A stretch of DNA of 64,000 bases from Spinactinospora alkalitolerans (GCF_013408795.1 NZ_JACCCC010000001.1:3472001-3536000), one strand, 5' to 3'; positions 36,478 to 47,017 are shown, counted from the stretch's first letter. A program made the numbers and translations. Notes: a model not told the origin generated them from the sequence alone.

Positions 36478-37228
36478 CGCGCACCGTGGTGATCCATTCC
36501 TGCAGGCGCTCGGCGTTGTCCCGGGTGGGGGGTGAGCAGGCGCGCGAAAGAGCGGACGTGCTCGGCGAGGGCACTCATCTGCGGGCAGGCGGCGGTAAGG
36601 CGTCCGACCAGGCCGCGCTGCTGGGCGGGGAGCCGTGCGGGGTCGGCCAGGATCAGTTCGGCCAGGCGGCGCGGCGAGGTGGGCGGCCGGTCGGCCTGCA
36701 GGCGGCCCTGGTCGATGTAGCGGTAGAGCAGGTTGAGACTGCCCTGGTAGCCGAGGGCCTTGATCTCCTTGAACAAGCGCAGCAGGGCACGGCGGGGTCT
36801 TCGGTGCGGCGTTGCCGCAGGTACTCGCGGCAGGGATCGACCAGGGTGGGCCGGTATTGCGGGGCCCGGCGCAACCGGTCCGGTTCGGGGGTGCGCGCGC
36901 AGCCACGCCTCGAGGGTGTCGGCCCTGCGGTCGGGCAGAACGTCGATACGCTCGCGGGTCTTGCGCGTCGATCAGGACGGTGGCGTAGCGGTGGCGCCCG
37001 GCGCAGGGCAAACGTCGTCCACCCCCAGCACCCTGGGCACCCGCAGCGGCGGTAGCGGCAGGCGCAGCAGCAGCCGCAGGGCGGTATGTCGGGAGACCTC
37101 CACGGCCAGAGCCGACAGCACCCGGCGGCCGGGCCGTCCCGGGTACGGGCCCGTACCCGGATCCGGTCCCCCTCATCCACGACATCCTCGATAACCAGGT
37201 CCGACAGCCCTGAAAACACCGTGCTCAC
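36478..37228 (-). pseudogene. ISL3-family transposase remnant
   Basis: The minus strand starts with LSDLVIEDVVDEGDRIRVRA at 37228, as ISL3 transposases do. After deletions and frame changes it continues with LPPLRVPRVLG, RAPQYRPTLVDP and LFKEIKALGYQGSLNLLYRY, and ends near LTAACPQMSALAEHVRSF. Cysteine-rich zinc-finger parts and much of the catalytic domain are missing. Not functional. Confidence 0.75.
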
Positions 37229-37527
37229 AAGCCAGTTGACACTACACGTGGCTCATCGTGTCATCAGCGAACGCTCCGTCACCACCGAAAGTGAGACAGA
37301 GTCCTTGACTTGACAGGCCCGCCCCGGCCTCGACCGGGACGCCTACCGCAGCCGCTGTCAACCTCGCCTAAAGCACGAAAGAGAATAGGAGCCCAGTCGG
37401 CGGGCGCAATTAATCGTAAGTCGAGTCTCGAATATGCCTCGGGGCGGCGCCGAGGCCCCTGACCTGATGGGTGGTAACCAGGGGTACGCGATCGAGGGCG
37501 GCCTGCGTCGAAGATCGAAATCCCGGA

Positions 37528-37559
37528 AGGCCCCGTGAACCGTGCGGTTTCCAGGGCCT
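37528..37559. terminator. Hairpin after the glyA-sox-sdaA operon
   Basis: AGGCCC (37528-37533) pairs with GGGCCT (37554-37559), with an inner AACC/GGTT pair around a four-base loop. It lies 13 bases downstream of the sdaA stop codon. The rest of 37229-37571 contains no gene that I can support. Confidence 0.55.
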
Positions 37560-37571
37560 GCGCCGAAGCCG

Positions 37572-38927
37572 TCAGCACTCGATGACGTTGACGGCGAGTC
37601 CTCCTCTTGCCGTCTCCTTGTACTTGGTCTTCATGTCCCGGCCTGTGTCGCGCATGGTCTTGATGACCTTGTCCAGGGACACGATGTGGTCGCCGTCGTT
37701 GCGCAGGGCCATCCGGGCCGCCGTGATCGCCTTCACCGAGGCGACGGCGTTGCGCTCGATACACGGAATCTGCACCAGGCCGCCGACGGGGTCGCAGGTC
37801 AGTCCCAGATTGTGCTCCATTGCGATCTCGGCGGCGTTCTCCACCTGCTCGGGCGTGCCGCCCAGGACCTCGGCCAGGCCGGCGGCCGCCATGGAGCACG
37901 CGGAACCGACCTCGCCCTGGCAGCCGACCTCCGCGCCGGAGATCGAGGCGTTCTTCTTGAACAGCACACCGATCGCGCCGGCGGTCAACAGGAAGCGCAC
38001 CACACCGTTTTCGTCCGATCCCGGAACGAATCGCGTGTAGTAGTGCAGCACCGCCGGGACGATGCCGGCCGCGCCGTTGGTGGGTGCGGTCACCACGCGC
38101 CCGCCCGCCGCGTTCTCCTCGTTGACCGCGAGCGCGAACAACGTCACCCACTCCATCGGGTCGTCCTGCCCGGTCAGGCCACGCCGCAGCGTCGCGGCCC
38201 TGCGGCGCACCTTCAGCCCGCCGGGGAGCACACCGGTGTTGGCGCAACCGTTCGCCACGCACTCGCGCATGACGGCCCAGATGTGCAGCAGCTCCTTGCG
38301 CACTGCCTCCTTGTCGCGCCACGCCAGCTCGTTGGCCAGCATCACACCACTGATCGGCAGACCCGATTCGGCCGTGCGTGCCAGCAGCTCCGCGCCGGTG
38401 CCAAATGGCAGGGCAAGCGGTGTCTCGTCGGGTTTGCCCCGGTCCACCCCGGCGGCTTCGTCACCGACGACGAAGCCGCCGCCCACCGAGTAGTACTCGG
38501 CCGTCAGCACCTCGGCCCCGGCGCGGTCCGTCGCACTGAAACGCATCCCGTTGGGATGGCGCAGCAGGGATCCCCGCCGGTGCATCACCAGGTCGCGGTC
38601 GATGGCGAACCGGATCTCGTGTACGCCGTCCAGCCGGACCCGGCCGGTGGAGCGGACCTCGGCCACTCGTTCCTCCACCGCCGCCGGATCGACTGTCTCG
38701 GGGTTGTGCCCCTCCAATCCCAGCAGCACCGCCTTCGGACTGCCGTGTCCGTGCCCGGTCGCCCCGAGCGAGCCGAACAGCTCCGCCGCCACCCGGGCGA
38801 CCTCTGGCAGCCGGCCTTCGTCGCGCAACCGGGAGACGAACGTCTTCGCCGCCCGCATCGGACCGACCGTGTGTGAACTCGAGGGACCGATGCCCACAGA
38901 GAACAGATCCAAGACACTGATGCTCAT
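37572..38927 (-). CDS. sdaA: L-serine ammonia-lyase (iron-sulfur, single chain)
   Basis: 451 residues, the size of single-chain L-serine dehydratases. [20 protein letters not shown] is the substrate-binding N-terminus. Cluster-binding cysteines lie in [17 protein letters not shown] and [18 protein letters not shown]. The enzyme deaminates L-serine to pyruvate and ammonia in the cytoplasm. ATG 38927 overlaps the soxG stop by four bases. As the last gene of the operon it would consume the serine that GlyA makes from glycine, closing the route from sarcosine to pyruvate. Confidence 0.95.
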   Translation of the reverse strand: MSISVLDLFSVGIGPSSSHTVGPMRAAKTFVSRLRDEGRLPEVARVAAELFGSLGATGHGHGSPKAVLLGLEGHNPETVDPAAVEERVAEVRSTGRVRLDGVHEIRFAIDRDLVMHRRGSLLRHPNGMRFSATDRAGAEVLTAEYYSVGGGFVVGDEAAGVDRGKPDETPLALPFGTGAELLARTAESGLPISGVMLANELAWRDKEAVRKELLHIWAVMRECVANGCANTGVLPGGLKVRRRAATLRRGLTGQDDPMEWVTLFALAVNEENAAGGRVVTAPTNGAAGIVPAVLHYYTRFVPGSDENGVVRFLLTAGAIGVLFKKNASISGAEVGCQGEVGSACSMAAAGLAEVLGGTPEQVENAAEIAMEHNLGLTCDPVGGLVQIPCIERNAVASVKAITAARMALRNDGDHIVSLDKVIKTMRDTGRDMKTKYKETARGGLAVNVIEC

Positions 38928-39529
38928 GCGCCCGCTCCATGCTCCCGGTACTCGGCTGCGGCGTCGGTGAGCCAGTCGGCGACGTAGCGGGCGAAGGATG
39001 AGCGGACCAGCAGCCGGTAGTCGGGAATGTCCTGGTCCAGACAGACGAGGATCACCTGGGCACGGGCCAGCAGGGTCTGAGCGCAGCGATCCCGGCCGAA
39101 CCTGCGCGGGTGCAGGTCGATGGCGCATCCCTTGCTCAGGACGTCTCGAGCACGAGGTCCCCGAACCGCGATGGTCGTCCGATGCGCGGAGAGATCGGTC
39201 ACCGCGCCATGTTCGTCGCCGAGGGCCGAGCGCAGGGCGGATTGGACGTGTCGGTGCGCCCTCTCCGGTCCGACCACGAGCCATTCGTCCGGCCCCATCC
39301 AGAGGACACTCAGCTCCCCGGCGACGGCGACCTCCCCGGGTTCGGTCGGCGGCGTCGCGCCGATGGCGGCGCCGATCCGTTCGACGGCCGGGCCCTTGGG
39401 GTCCGTCCGCAGGCCGATCTGGGTCTGGAACGGGAGCTCGGCGAACCACACCTGACCGGTCGCCGACCCCTGCTCAAGCACGTCGGCGTAGACGCCGCCC
39501 AGAGGACTCTGTCCGCGCGCCTCAGCCAT
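38924..39529 (-). CDS. soxG: Sarcosine oxidase gamma subunit
   Basis: 201 residues, matching the small gamma subunit of heterotetrameric sarcosine oxidase. [33 protein letters not shown] and [10 protein letters not shown] are typical, as is the closing [13 protein letters not shown]. The fold resembles the GcvT/YgfZ type. It works in the cytoplasmic alpha-beta-gamma-delta complex that oxidises sarcosine to glycine. Its start overlaps soxA by eight bases and its end overlaps sdaA by four. Confidence 0.92.
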   Translation of the reverse strand: MAEARGQSPLGGVYADVLEQGSATGQVWFAELPFQTQIGLRTDPKGPAVERIGAAIGATPPTEPGEVAVAGELSVLWMGPDEWLVVGPERAHRHVQSALRSALGDEHGAVTDLSAHRTTIAVRGPRARDVLSKGCAIDLHPRRFGRDRCAQTLLARAQVILVCLDQDIPDYRLLVRSSFARYVADWLTDAAAEYREHGAGA

Positions 39530-42386
39530 CGCGGCGGGCTCCTTCCTTGTCGTAGAACACCGTGTCGGTGATGGTGACCGGGACGAGCCGGTCACCCACC
39601 GGGCTGTACACGGTCTCGCCGATCCGGGCCCGGCCGCTCTTGACCATCGCCAGGGCGAAGCCGCGTCCGAGCGCGGCACTGCGGTAGCTGGAGGTGACGT
39701 GCCCCAGCATCGGCACCGGGGGCGGACCGGGCTCGGGGGTCTCGACCAGTTGGGAGCCCTCAGGCAGTACCAGCTCCAGGTCGGCCGGCAGCAGGCCCAC
39801 CATCTGTTTGCGGTCCTGGCGCAGGTTGTCCGGGCGCGAGAAGGAGCGCTTGCCGATGAAGTCGGCCTTCTTCTTGGACACCGCCCAATCCATGCCGAGG
39901 TCCTGCGGGGCGACCGTGCCATCGGTGTCCTGGCCGATGATCGGGAACCCTTTCTCCGCACGCAGAACGTGCATGGCCTCCGTGCCATAGGGGGTGATGC
40001 CGAACGGCTTCCCTGCGTCGATGAGTGCCTCCCAGACTTCACGGCCGTGCCACCAGGAGACATTGACCTCATAGGCCAGCTCACCGGAGAAGCTGATCCG
40101 ACAGACCCTGGCCCGGTGGCCCGCGACGAGACCGTCCTGCCATGACATGAACGGAAAGGCGTCGTTGGACACGTCGAGGCCGGGCGCCACCCGGGCGAGG
40201 ACCTCGCGTGAACGCGGGCCGACCAGAGCCACCGTCGCCCACTGCTCGGTAACGGAGGTCAGATGGACCCGCAGGTGCGGCCACTCGGTCTGGAGCCATT
40301 CCTCCAGCCATTCGAGCACAGCGGCTGCGTTGCCGGAGGTCGTGGTGATCAGGTAGTGCTCGTCCCCGAGACGGATGGCTGTCCCGTCGTCGAACACCAT
40401 GCCGTCGGCCTTGCACATCAGGCCGTAGCGGATCCGGCCGACCTTGAGGGTGCTCATCATGTTGGTGTAGACGAGGTCGAGGAATTCAGCGGCGTCGGGA
40501 CCCTGCACGTCGATCTTGCCGAGCGTGGAGACGTCCTGGATCGCGACGGACTCCCGGGCGGCGCGGCATTCCCGCAGCACCGCCGTAGTCATGTCCTCAC
40601 CGGACCGCGGAAAGTACCACGGGCGTCTCCATTGGCCGACGTTCTCGAAGGGCGCCCCCTGATCGACGTGCCAGTCGTGCATGGCGGTGACGCGTATCGG
40701 GTCGTAGAGGGGGCCCCGGTCCCGCCCGGCGAGAGCGCCGAAGGCGATGGGGGTGTAGGGGGCGCGAAATGTGGTCGTGCCAAGTGCGGTGATGTCGTCT
40801 CCCAGCGCCTCGGCGATGACGCCGGTGGCCAGTGTTCCCGACGTCTTGCCCTGGTCATGGGCGGTGCCGATCGTCGTGTAGCGCTTGACGTGCTCGACCG
40901 AGCGCAGGCCCGCTCCGGTGGCGCGCCGGACGTCAGCGAGGGTGGCGTCGCGGGCCAGGTCGACGAAGTGGGTGGTCCAGGGCTCGGCGTCCCCGGGGTC
41001 GGCGACCGACCACAGGCACAACGGCGGTTCGACGGGGACGGGCGCGGCGATGGGGACCTCTACTCGCGGAACCGAGAAACCGAGGCTCCGGCAGGCGTCC
41101 GCGCCCGCCTCGACTCCGTCGGAGAGGCATTCCCCCGTGCCGAACCGTCCCCGCGCGGCTCCTGCGGAGCGCGCGGCCGCCCGGGTCCCGGCAGGGACGA
41201 ACGCGCCGATCCCCTCGTCGTAGCGCAGCGCACCGCGAGCCTGGCTGTGCAGGTGGACGGCCGGATTCCAGCCCCCCGACACCAGCAGCAGGTCGCAGTC
41301 GATCTCCCGCTGCGGGCCGATCGGGGCTCCGTCGGGAGCCGTACCCGCGACGCGGACGCCGATGATCCGGCTCTTACCGCTGGTACCAACGACGGCGTGG
41401 CCTGCGAGCGGTTCAATGCCGCGCCGCGCGCATTCGGTGGCCCAGTGCACCGGAGCGGTCGGCCGGGCTTCGACGAGCGCTGTGATCTCCACGCCCGCAT
41501 CGGCCAGCTCGCACGCCGCGGCGTAGGCGCTGTCGTTGGTGGTGAACACCACCACTCTGTGACCGGGCCGGACCCCGTAGCGGTTGAGGTAGGTGCGGGC
41601 CGCTCCGGCCAGCATCGTCCCCGGGCGATCGTTGCCGGCGAAGACCAGCGGCCGCTCGTGGGCTCCGGTGGCCAGCACGACCTCGCGCGCCCGGATGCGC
41701 CAGACCCGCTGCCGGGATGTGGCTTCCGCCTCCTCCCCGCGTTTCTCGACGGCGATCAGGTAGTTGTCGTCGTAGTACCCGAGCACCGTGGTCCGGGGAA
41801 GCAGTCGCACCTCGTCGTGCGCCGCGAGTTCGGCGGTGATCCGCTCCACCCAGGACATCGCGGGCGCGCCGTTAAGCTCTTCGGTGGCACCCAGCAGCGC
41901 GCCGCCGAATTCCGTGTCGGCGTCGGCGAGGACCACCCTCGCACCGCTTCCCGCAGCGGTCCGGGCTGCGGCAAGGCCGGTCGGACCGGCGCCGACGACG
42001 AGCACGTCGCAGTGCGCATGCGTGGAGTCGTAGCGCGCGGGGTCGGCTTCGGCGGCGACCCTGCCCTGCCCCGGGAGCCCGCTCGCTTCGAGGCCGTCGC
42101 GCAGCTCCACCGTGGTGGCGGTCAGCATCGGCTCGGGGAACGGCCGTTCGATCTGGACGAGGGCGGTCGGCTCTTCGGCCCCGGCCGCGAAGATCCCGCG
42201 CGGTCGTCCGTACTTGATGCTCGTCCCGACCTGGTGGACACCGTTGGCCAGCAGCGCCGAAGCCAGCGTGTCGCCCGCGCAGCCGTGGTACTCGCGACCG
42301 TCGAAGGCGAAGCGCAGCGGATGCCCGCGGTCGATGCGCCCGCCGGCCGGCAGCCGCGCCGACCGGTTCGATGAGGTGTCGTTCAC
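39522..42386 (-). CDS. soxA: Sarcosine oxidase alpha subunit
   Basis: 954 residues. The N-terminal part has a 2Fe-2S-ferredoxin-like beta domain (FAFDGREYHGCAGDTLASAL) and an NAD-binding fold (DVLVVGAGPTGLAAARTA, about residue 130). The C-terminal 380 residues form a GcvT-like tetrahydrofolate-binding domain (DVSTLGKIDVQGPDAAEFL, SFSGELAYEVN). It oxidises the N-methyl of sarcosine with the beta subunit and passes the one-carbon unit to tetrahydrofolate. GTG 42386 is preferred because it overlaps the soxD stop in GTGA. Confidence 0.95.
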   Translation of the reverse strand: MNDTSSNRSARLPAGGRIDRGHPLRFAFDGREYHGCAGDTLASALLANGVHQVGTSIKYGRPRGIFAAGAEEPTALVQIERPFPEPMLTATTVELRDGLEASGLPGQGRVAAEADPARYDSTHAHCDVLVVGAGPTGLAAARTAAGSGARVVLADADTEFGGALLGATEELNGAPAMSWVERITAELAAHDEVRLLPRTTVLGYYDDNYLIAVEKRGEEAEATSRQRVWRIRAREVVLATGAHERPLVFAGNDRPGTMLAGAARTYLNRYGVRPGHRVVVFTTNDSAYAAACELADAGVEITALVEARPTAPVHWATECARRGIEPLAGHAVVGTSGKSRIIGVRVAGTAPDGAPIGPQREIDCDLLLVSGGWNPAVHLHSQARGALRYDEGIGAFVPAGTRAAARSAGAARGRFGTGECLSDGVEAGADACRSLGFSVPRVEVPIAAPVPVEPPLCLWSVADPGDAEPWTTHFVDLARDATLADVRRATGAGLRSVEHVKRYTTIGTAHDQGKTSGTLATGVIAEALGDDITALGTTTFRAPYTPIAFGALAGRDRGPLYDPIRVTAMHDWHVDQGAPFENVGQWRRPWYFPRSGEDMTTAVLRECRAARESVAIQDVSTLGKIDVQGPDAAEFLDLVYTNMMSTLKVGRIRYGLMCKADGMVFDDGTAIRLGDEHYLITTTSGNAAAVLEWLEEWLQTEWPHLRVHLTSVTEQWATVALVGPRSREVLARVAPGLDVSNDAFPFMSWQDGLVAGHRARVCRISFSGELAYEVNVSWWHGREVWEALIDAGKPFGITPYGTEAMHVLRAEKGFPIIGQDTDGTVAPQDLGMDWAVSKKKADFIGKRSFSRPDNLRQDRKQMVGLLPADLELVLPEGSQLVETPEPGPPPVPMLGHVTSSYRSAALGRGFALAMVKSGRARIGETVYSPVGDRLVPVTITDTVFYDKEGARRDG

Positions 42387-42661
42387 TCGTTCACCGTCCC
42401 CGGCTCTGCGATGCGGTAGCTGGACTGGATGTCGTTGGTCACGGTGTCGCGCCGCACGTTGAACCAGCGGCGGCATCCGGCGGCGTGCACCCAGCGTTCG
42501 GCGAAGACACCTTTGGGATTGGCTCGGAAGAACAGGAAGTCGGCCCATTCCTCGTCGGACACCGCGTGCGGGTCATTGGGATGGTTCACGTGCGCCTGGC
42601 CGCCGCAGTGGAACTCGGTCTCGTCACGCGGCCCGCAGTACGGGCAGGGGATGAGCATCAT
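42383..42661 (-). CDS. soxD: Sarcosine oxidase delta subunit
   Basis: 92 residues with the delta-subunit zinc site: CPYCG near the N-terminus, ETEFHCGGQAH, and a later cysteine in VHAAGCRRWFNVRRDT. Length and motifs match the family exactly. It is a structural subunit of the heterotetramer. A GAGGACC site precedes the double ATG. The gene lies 23 bases after soxB and overlaps soxA. Confidence 0.94.
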   Translation of the reverse strand: MMLIPCPYCGPRDETEFHCGGQAHVNHPNDPHAVSDEEWADFLFFRANPKGVFAERWVHAAGCRRWFNVRRDTVTNDIQSSYRIAEPGTVNE

Positions 42662-42684
42662 GGTGGTCCTCCTCGCTGGGTGAG

Positions 42685-43917
42685 TCAGTGGGCGACGGCG
42701 GCCGCGCCGTGCTCGTCGACCAGAGCGCCGGTCGTGAAACGCTCGAGGGAGAACGGCGCGTTGAGCGGATGCGGTTCATCGTGGGCGATGGTGTGGGCGA
42801 AGCACCAGCCCACACCGGGGGTCGCCTTGAACCCTCCGGTCCCCCAGCCGCAGTTGACGTAGAGGCCGGTGAAGGGGGTGGGCCCGACGATCGCGGAGGC
42901 GTCGGGGGTGACGTCGACGATCCCGGCCCAGGTCCGCAGCACGTGGGCGCGGGAGAACATCGGGAAAAGCTCGACGGCCGCCGACATCTGCCGCTCGATG
43001 ATGTGGAACGAGCCGCGCTGGCCGTAGCCGTTGTAGGAGTCGATGCCGGCGCCGAGGACGAGTTCGCCCTTGTGCGCCTGGCTGACGTAGACGTGCACCG
43101 CGTTGGACATCACCACGGTCGGATGCACCGGTTCGAGCAGTTCGGAGACCAGGGCCTGCAGCGGATGGCTCTGCAGCGGCAGCCGCAGCCCCAGGGTGTC
43201 GGCCAGCACGGAGGTGTGGCCCGCGGCGGCGAGGGCGACCTTGCCGGCCCGGATGGGCCCCCGACTGGTCCGGACCCCTACGACGCGATCTCTGACCAGG
43301 TCGATACCGGTGACTTCGCAGTCCTGGACGAGGTCGACGCCCATGCGGTCCAGGGCACGGGCGAAGCCCCATGCGACGTGGTCGTGCTTGGCGATGCCCG
43401 CACGCGGCTGGTAGGTCGCGCCCAGCACCGGGTAGCGAACGTCAGGGGAGATGTTGAGGATCGGGCAGACCTCCTTGGCCTGCTCGGGGTCCAGCCATTC
43501 GGCGTCCACCCCGTTGAGCTTGTTGGCGTTGACCCGCCGGACGCTGTCGCGGACATCCTGGAGCGAGTGGGCGAGGTTGAGCACGCCTCGCTGACTGAAC
43601 AGCAGCGGGTAGTCGAGTTCGGCCTCCAGTCCCTCCCACAGCTTCAACGCGTGCTCGTACAGCCCGGCACTCTCATCCCAGAGGTAGTTGGATCGGATGA
43701 TCGTGGTGTTGCGCGCCATGTTGCCGCCCGCGAGCCAGCCGCGTTCGAGCACCGCGACATTGGTGATGCCGTGGTTGCGGGCGAGGTAGAACGCCGTGGC
43801 CAGTCCGTGGCCTCCGGCGCCGACGATCACGACGTCGTAGGCCCGCTTGGGATCGGGAGTGCGCCACAGCCGGTCCGGGTGTTCGGGGAGATCGGCTCCC
43901 GGGCATCGGGATGCCAT
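42685..43917 (-). CDS. soxB: Sarcosine oxidase beta subunit
   Basis: 410 residues, DAO-type FAD oxidoreductase. It has the dinucleotide motif [19 protein letters not shown] (about 29-47), [10 protein letters not shown] (flavin-attachment region), and the C-terminal FAD motif [18 protein letters not shown]. This subunit carries the flavins and oxidises sarcosine to glycine with release of hydrogen peroxide. The start ATG shares its A with the glyA stop (TGATG), so translation is coupled. Confidence 0.95.
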   Translation of the reverse strand: MASRCPGADLPEHPDRLWRTPDPKRAYDVVIVGAGGHGLATAFYLARNHGITNVAVLERGWLAGGNMARNTTIIRSNYLWDESAGLYEHALKLWEGLEAELDYPLLFSQRGVLNLAHSLQDVRDSVRRVNANKLNGVDAEWLDPEQAKEVCPILNISPDVRYPVLGATYQPRAGIAKHDHVAWGFARALDRMGVDLVQDCEVTGIDLVRDRVVGVRTSRGPIRAGKVALAAAGHTSVLADTLGLRLPLQSHPLQALVSELLEPVHPTVVMSNAVHVYVSQAHKGELVLGAGIDSYNGYGQRGSFHIIERQMSAAVELFPMFSRAHVLRTWAGIVDVTPDASAIVGPTPFTGLYVNCGWGTGGFKATPGVGWCFAHTIAHDEPHPLNAPFSLERFTTGALVDEHGAAAVAH

Positions 43918-45227
43918 CAGAACCCTCCGTTCAGATTCGGGTACAGCGGGTGTGCGGCGGCCAGGGCCGCCACGCGTCGCCGCAGCGACTCGCCGGCCGC
44001 ATCGTCGAATCCGGGGAGCAGGGCCTGCGCGATGATGTCGGCGACTTCGGCGAACTCCTCCTCACCGAATCCGCGTGCGGCCAACGCGGGGGTGCCGATG
44101 CGCAGACCGGAGGTCACCATCGGTGGAAGCGGGTCGTTGGGGACCGCATTGCGGTTGACGGTGATGCCGATCTCGTGCAGCCGGTCCTCGGCCTGCCGGC
44201 CGTTCAGTTCGGAATCGCGCAGATCGACCAGGACGAGGTGGACGTCGGTCCCGCCGCTGACCAACCGCACCCCGGCCTTTGCCGTGTCTTCGGCCAGCAG
44301 CCGACCGGCGAGGATCCGCGCCCCCGTCAGCGTGCGGCGCTGCCGGTCGGCGAACTCCTCGGTGGCCGCGATCTTGAACAGCACCGCCTTGCCCGCGATG
44401 ACATGCTCCAACGGACCGCCCTGCTGGCCGGGAAAGACCGCTGAGTCGAATTTCTTGGTGAATTCCTCGTCGCGAGACAGGATCACACCGCCGCGCGGTC
44501 CGCCGAGGGTCTTGTGCGTGGTCGTGGTGACAACGTGGGCATGCGGTACCGGATTGGGGTGCAGGCCCGCGGCGACCAGTCCGGCGAAGTGCGCCATGTC
44601 CACCATCAGGTACGCGCCGACCTCGTCGGCGATCTCGCGGAACCACGCGAAGTCGAGTCGGCGCGGGTAGGCCGACCAGCCCGCGATGATCAGCTGCGGC
44701 CTGGTCTCACCGGCCAGCCGGGCCACCTCGTCCATGTCGACGCGGTGGTCCTCGTCGCGCAGGCGGTAGGGAACGACGTTGTAGAGCCTGCCCGAGAAGT
44801 TGATCCGCATGCCGTGGGTGAGGTGGCCACCGTGGGCCAGGTCCAGACCCATGATCGTGTCCCCCGGCTTGAGCAGCGCGGACATCGCAGCGGCATTGGC
44901 CTGCGCACCCGAATGCGGCTGCACGTTGGCGAAGGACGCCCCATAGAGCTTCTTGGCCCTGTCGATCGCGAGCTGCTCGATGACGTCGACGTGCTCGCAG
45001 CCGCCGTAGTAGCGCCGCCCGGGGTAGCCCTCGGCGTACTTGTTGGTCAGCACCGACCCTTGCGCTTCGAGCACGGCCCGCGGCGCGAAGTTCTCCGAGG
45101 CGATCATCTCCAACGTGCTCCGCTGGCGATCCAGTTCGGCGCCGACGGCGGCCGCCACCTCGGGATCCAGTTCGGAGAGCCCAAGGGACAGCGGGTCCGT
45201 TGCCGTGTTCGGTGTGGACGGGGTCAT
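43917..45227 (-). CDS. glyA: Serine hydroxymethyltransferase
   Basis: 436 residues. It has [36 protein letters not shown] and the PLP lysine region [16 protein letters not shown]. It interconverts glycine plus 5,10-methylene-tetrahydrofolate with serine. ATG 45227 is preceded by GGAG at a good distance; upstream codons lack coding bias. As the first gene of the operon it uses both products of sarcosine oxidase (glycine and methylene-THF) to make serine for SdaA. This may be a second, pathway-specific copy alongside a housekeeping glyA elsewhere in the genome. Confidence 0.95.
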   Translation of the reverse strand: MTPSTPNTATDPLSLGLSELDPEVAAAVGAELDRQRSTLEMIASENFAPRAVLEAQGSVLTNKYAEGYPGRRYYGGCEHVDVIEQLAIDRAKKLYGASFANVQPHSGAQANAAAMSALLKPGDTIMGLDLAHGGHLTHGMRINFSGRLYNVVPYRLRDEDHRVDMDEVARLAGETRPQLIIAGWSAYPRRLDFAWFREIADEVGAYLMVDMAHFAGLVAAGLHPNPVPHAHVVTTTTHKTLGGPRGGVILSRDEEFTKKFDSAVFPGQQGGPLEHVIAGKAVLFKIAATEEFADRQRRTLTGARILAGRLLAEDTAKAGVRLVSGGTDVHLVLVDLRDSELNGRQAEDRLHEIGITVNRNAVPNDPLPPMVTSGLRIGTPALAARGFGEEEFAEVADIIAQALLPGFDDAAGESLRRRVAALAAAHPLYPNLNGGF

Positions 45228-45365
45228 GCGGATCTCCGTTCCGCGCTGCCGCGGCAGCGCTGCGGTCGGACGACGTGCGGGATGAGCAGGGCCGAGGAGG
45301 CTGAGAGGGCCGGAAGAAAGGCCGGGCCGGACCGGGGGACACCGCGGCGGTGTGAGCCACAGCAT

Positions 45366-45398
45366 GCAACACCGTCCCATTCAATGCAACGGTGTTGC
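45366..45398. promoter_or_regulatory. Operator-like palindrome ahead of glyA-sox
   Basis: GCAAC-GGT-GTTGC (45386-45398) is a palindrome with a three-base spacer. It also forms the right arm of a longer perfect repeat, GCAACACCGT/ACGGTGTTGC (arms 45366-45375 and 45389-45398). The same GCAAC-N3-GTTGC occurs at the promoter of the divergent creatine operon. Probable site for one regulator shared by both operons. Confidence 0.6.
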
Positions 45399-45531
45399 CG
45401 AAATCAATCACACCGACGACTCGACACCGCCATCAATGGCTTCACCGACACCGAGGCGTCTCAGCCAGTCCGACTGAGAGCAGCGGAGATCAGAATCATC
45501 TGACACGGAAGGCCGATCTGAGGTGTGACCC

Positions 45532-45560
45532 TTGACACGTCAATGCGAGACATCTATGTT
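45532..45560 (+). promoter_or_regulatory. Sigma-70-type promoter of the creatine operon
   Basis: TTGACA (45532-45537), exactly 17 bases, then TATGTT (45555-45560). It is the best consensus promoter I see in the window and drives the MFS-creatinase genes, with a leader of about 130 bases. The predicted start of transcription is near 45567. Confidence 0.7.
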
Positions 45561-45566
45561 GCGGTT

Positions 45567-45585
45567 AATGCAACTCAGTTGCATT
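45567..45585. promoter_or_regulatory. Operator palindrome at the transcription start
   Basis: AATGCAACT-C-AGTTGCATT is a perfect 19-bp palindrome. Its core GCAAC-TCA-GTTGC repeats the pattern found before glyA. An extra GTTGC half-site (45558-45562) overlaps the -10 box. A protein bound here would block transcription, so repression lifted by a pathway metabolite is the simplest reading. Confidence 0.65.
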
Positions 45586-45697
45586 CACTACTGCACTTGC
45601 ATGTCCAGGCGTGGCCACCGCCGACTCCCCATGTCAACCACCGATGCCAGCCGGACTCCACCGGCCCGTCAGCACGTCCCACCGAGGAATGGTGGCC

Positions 45698-47017
45698 ATG
45701 ACCGGAACCAGCTCCAGTGCAAGCGCCGAGAATCAGCGCTCAGCCACACTGCGCCGCGTCGTGGCGGCGAGCTTCATCGGGAACTTCGTCGAATGGTTCG
45801 ACTACGCCGTCTACGGCTACCTCGCCGCGACCATCTCCGTGGTGTTCTTCCCGCAGTCCTCGCCGACGGCGGGCCTGCTCGCCACCTTCGGCATCTTCGC
45901 GCTGTCCTTCGTCATCCGCCCCGTCGGCGGCATCGTCTGGGGCCACTTCGGGGACAGGATCGGCAGGCGCACAGCACTGTCCCTGTCGATCCTGATCATG
46001 TCGGCGGCGACCTTCGTGATCGCGCTGCTCCCCGGATACGAGCAGATCGGCCTCATGGCCCCTGTCCTCCTTCTGGCCGTCCGGATGGTGCAGGGCTTCT
46101 CGGCGGCCGGTGAGTACGCGGGGGCGGCCGCGTTCCTGTACGAATACGCGCCGCGCCACCGCCGCGGGGTCTACGCCGGCGTTGTCCCGGCCAGCACGGC
46201 GACGGGTCTGCTGCTGGGATCGCTACTGGTCACCGCACTCACGGCGGTCCTGTCGACCGATCAGATGGCCTCATGGGGATGGCGGCTGCCGTTCCTGCTC
46301 GCCGCTCCGCTCGGCCTCATCGGCCGCTACATCCGGGTCAAGCTTGAGGACACACCGGAATTCCGCGCGCTGGGGCAGGCCGAACCACCGGCCCACGCCC
46401 CCATGACCGAGACACTTCGCGACAACAGGCGCGCCATCGTCGTCGCATTCGGCGCCACCTGCCTCAACGCCGTCGGGTTCTACACTCTGCTCACCTACAT
46501 GCCGACCTACCTGTCGACCGAGCTGGGCGTCGAGGCGACAACGTCCTTCCTGTCCACCACCGTGGCCCTCTGCGGATACATCGCATCGGTGTTCGCTATG
46601 AGTCGGCTCTCCGACCGCGTCGGCCGCCCCGCGATGCTCGCTGCGGCCGGAGCGCTGTTCGCGGTGTTCTCCGTGCCCGCCTTCCTCCTGCTCGGTGTCA
46701 CCGGCGTCGTCGGCATGGCACTCATCCAGCTCGGGTTGGGCGTACTGCTCAGCATGAACGACGGGACCCTGCCGTCCTACCTCTGCGACCTGTTCCCCAC
46801 CCGCGTGCGCTACAGCGGGTTCGCGTTCAGCTTCAACACCGCCAACGCGCTGTTCGGTGGGACGGCGCCGTTCATGGCGACCTTCCTCATTCACATCAGC
46901 GGCAGCTCGATCGCCCCGGCCTGGTACCTCGCCGCCGCCGGCGCCGTCGGGGTGGTCTGCATGCCCGCCGCGCATCGGATCTTCCATTCGCTCCTGCCGC
47001 AGGAACGGCGGGGATGA
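45698..47017 (+). CDS. MFS transporter, metabolite:H+ symporter type
   Basis: 439 residues with 12 hydrophobic segments. The first helix reads SFIGNFVEWFDYAVYGYLA, the signature of the MHS group (ProP, KgtP, ShiA). GHFGDRIGRRTAL is the loop 2-3 motif, and QGFSAAGEYAGAAAFLYEYAP follows. The group imports osmolytes and organic acids with protons. Its position before creatinase under the same promoter suggests it imports creatine or a related guanidino compound. ATG 45698 is chosen for the GAGGA nine bases upstream. Confidence 0.88.
   Translation: MTGTSSSASAENQRSATLRRVVAASFIGNFVEWFDYAVYGYLAATISVVFFPQSSPTAGLLATFGIFALSFVIRPVGGIVWGHFGDRIGRRTALSLSILIMSAATFVIALLPGYEQIGLMAPVLLLAVRMVQGFSAAGEYAGAAAFLYEYAPRHRRGVYAGVVPASTATGLLLGSLLVTALTAVLSTDQMASWGWRLPFLLAAPLGLIGRYIRVKLEDTPEFRALGQAEPPAHAPMTETLRDNRRAIVVAFGATCLNAVGFYTLLTYMPTYLSTELGVEATTSFLSTTVALCGYIASVFAMSRLSDRVGRPAMLAAAGALFAVFSVPAFLLLGVTGVVGMALIQLGLGVLLSMNDGTLPSYLCDLFPTRVRYSGFAFSFNTANALFGGTAPFMATFLIHISGSSIAPAWYLAAAGAVGVVCMPAAHRIFHSLLPQERRG

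Noticed and set aside
40263-42374. 703-codon plus-strand open frame
   Set aside because: It lies wholly opposite soxA, which has unmistakable sarcosine oxidase motifs. The plus frame has no recognisable domain.
45228-45365. Glycine riboswitch upstream of glyA
   Set aside because: The leader lacks the conserved paired-aptamer core. Symmetry here is better explained by protein-binding palindromes further upstream.
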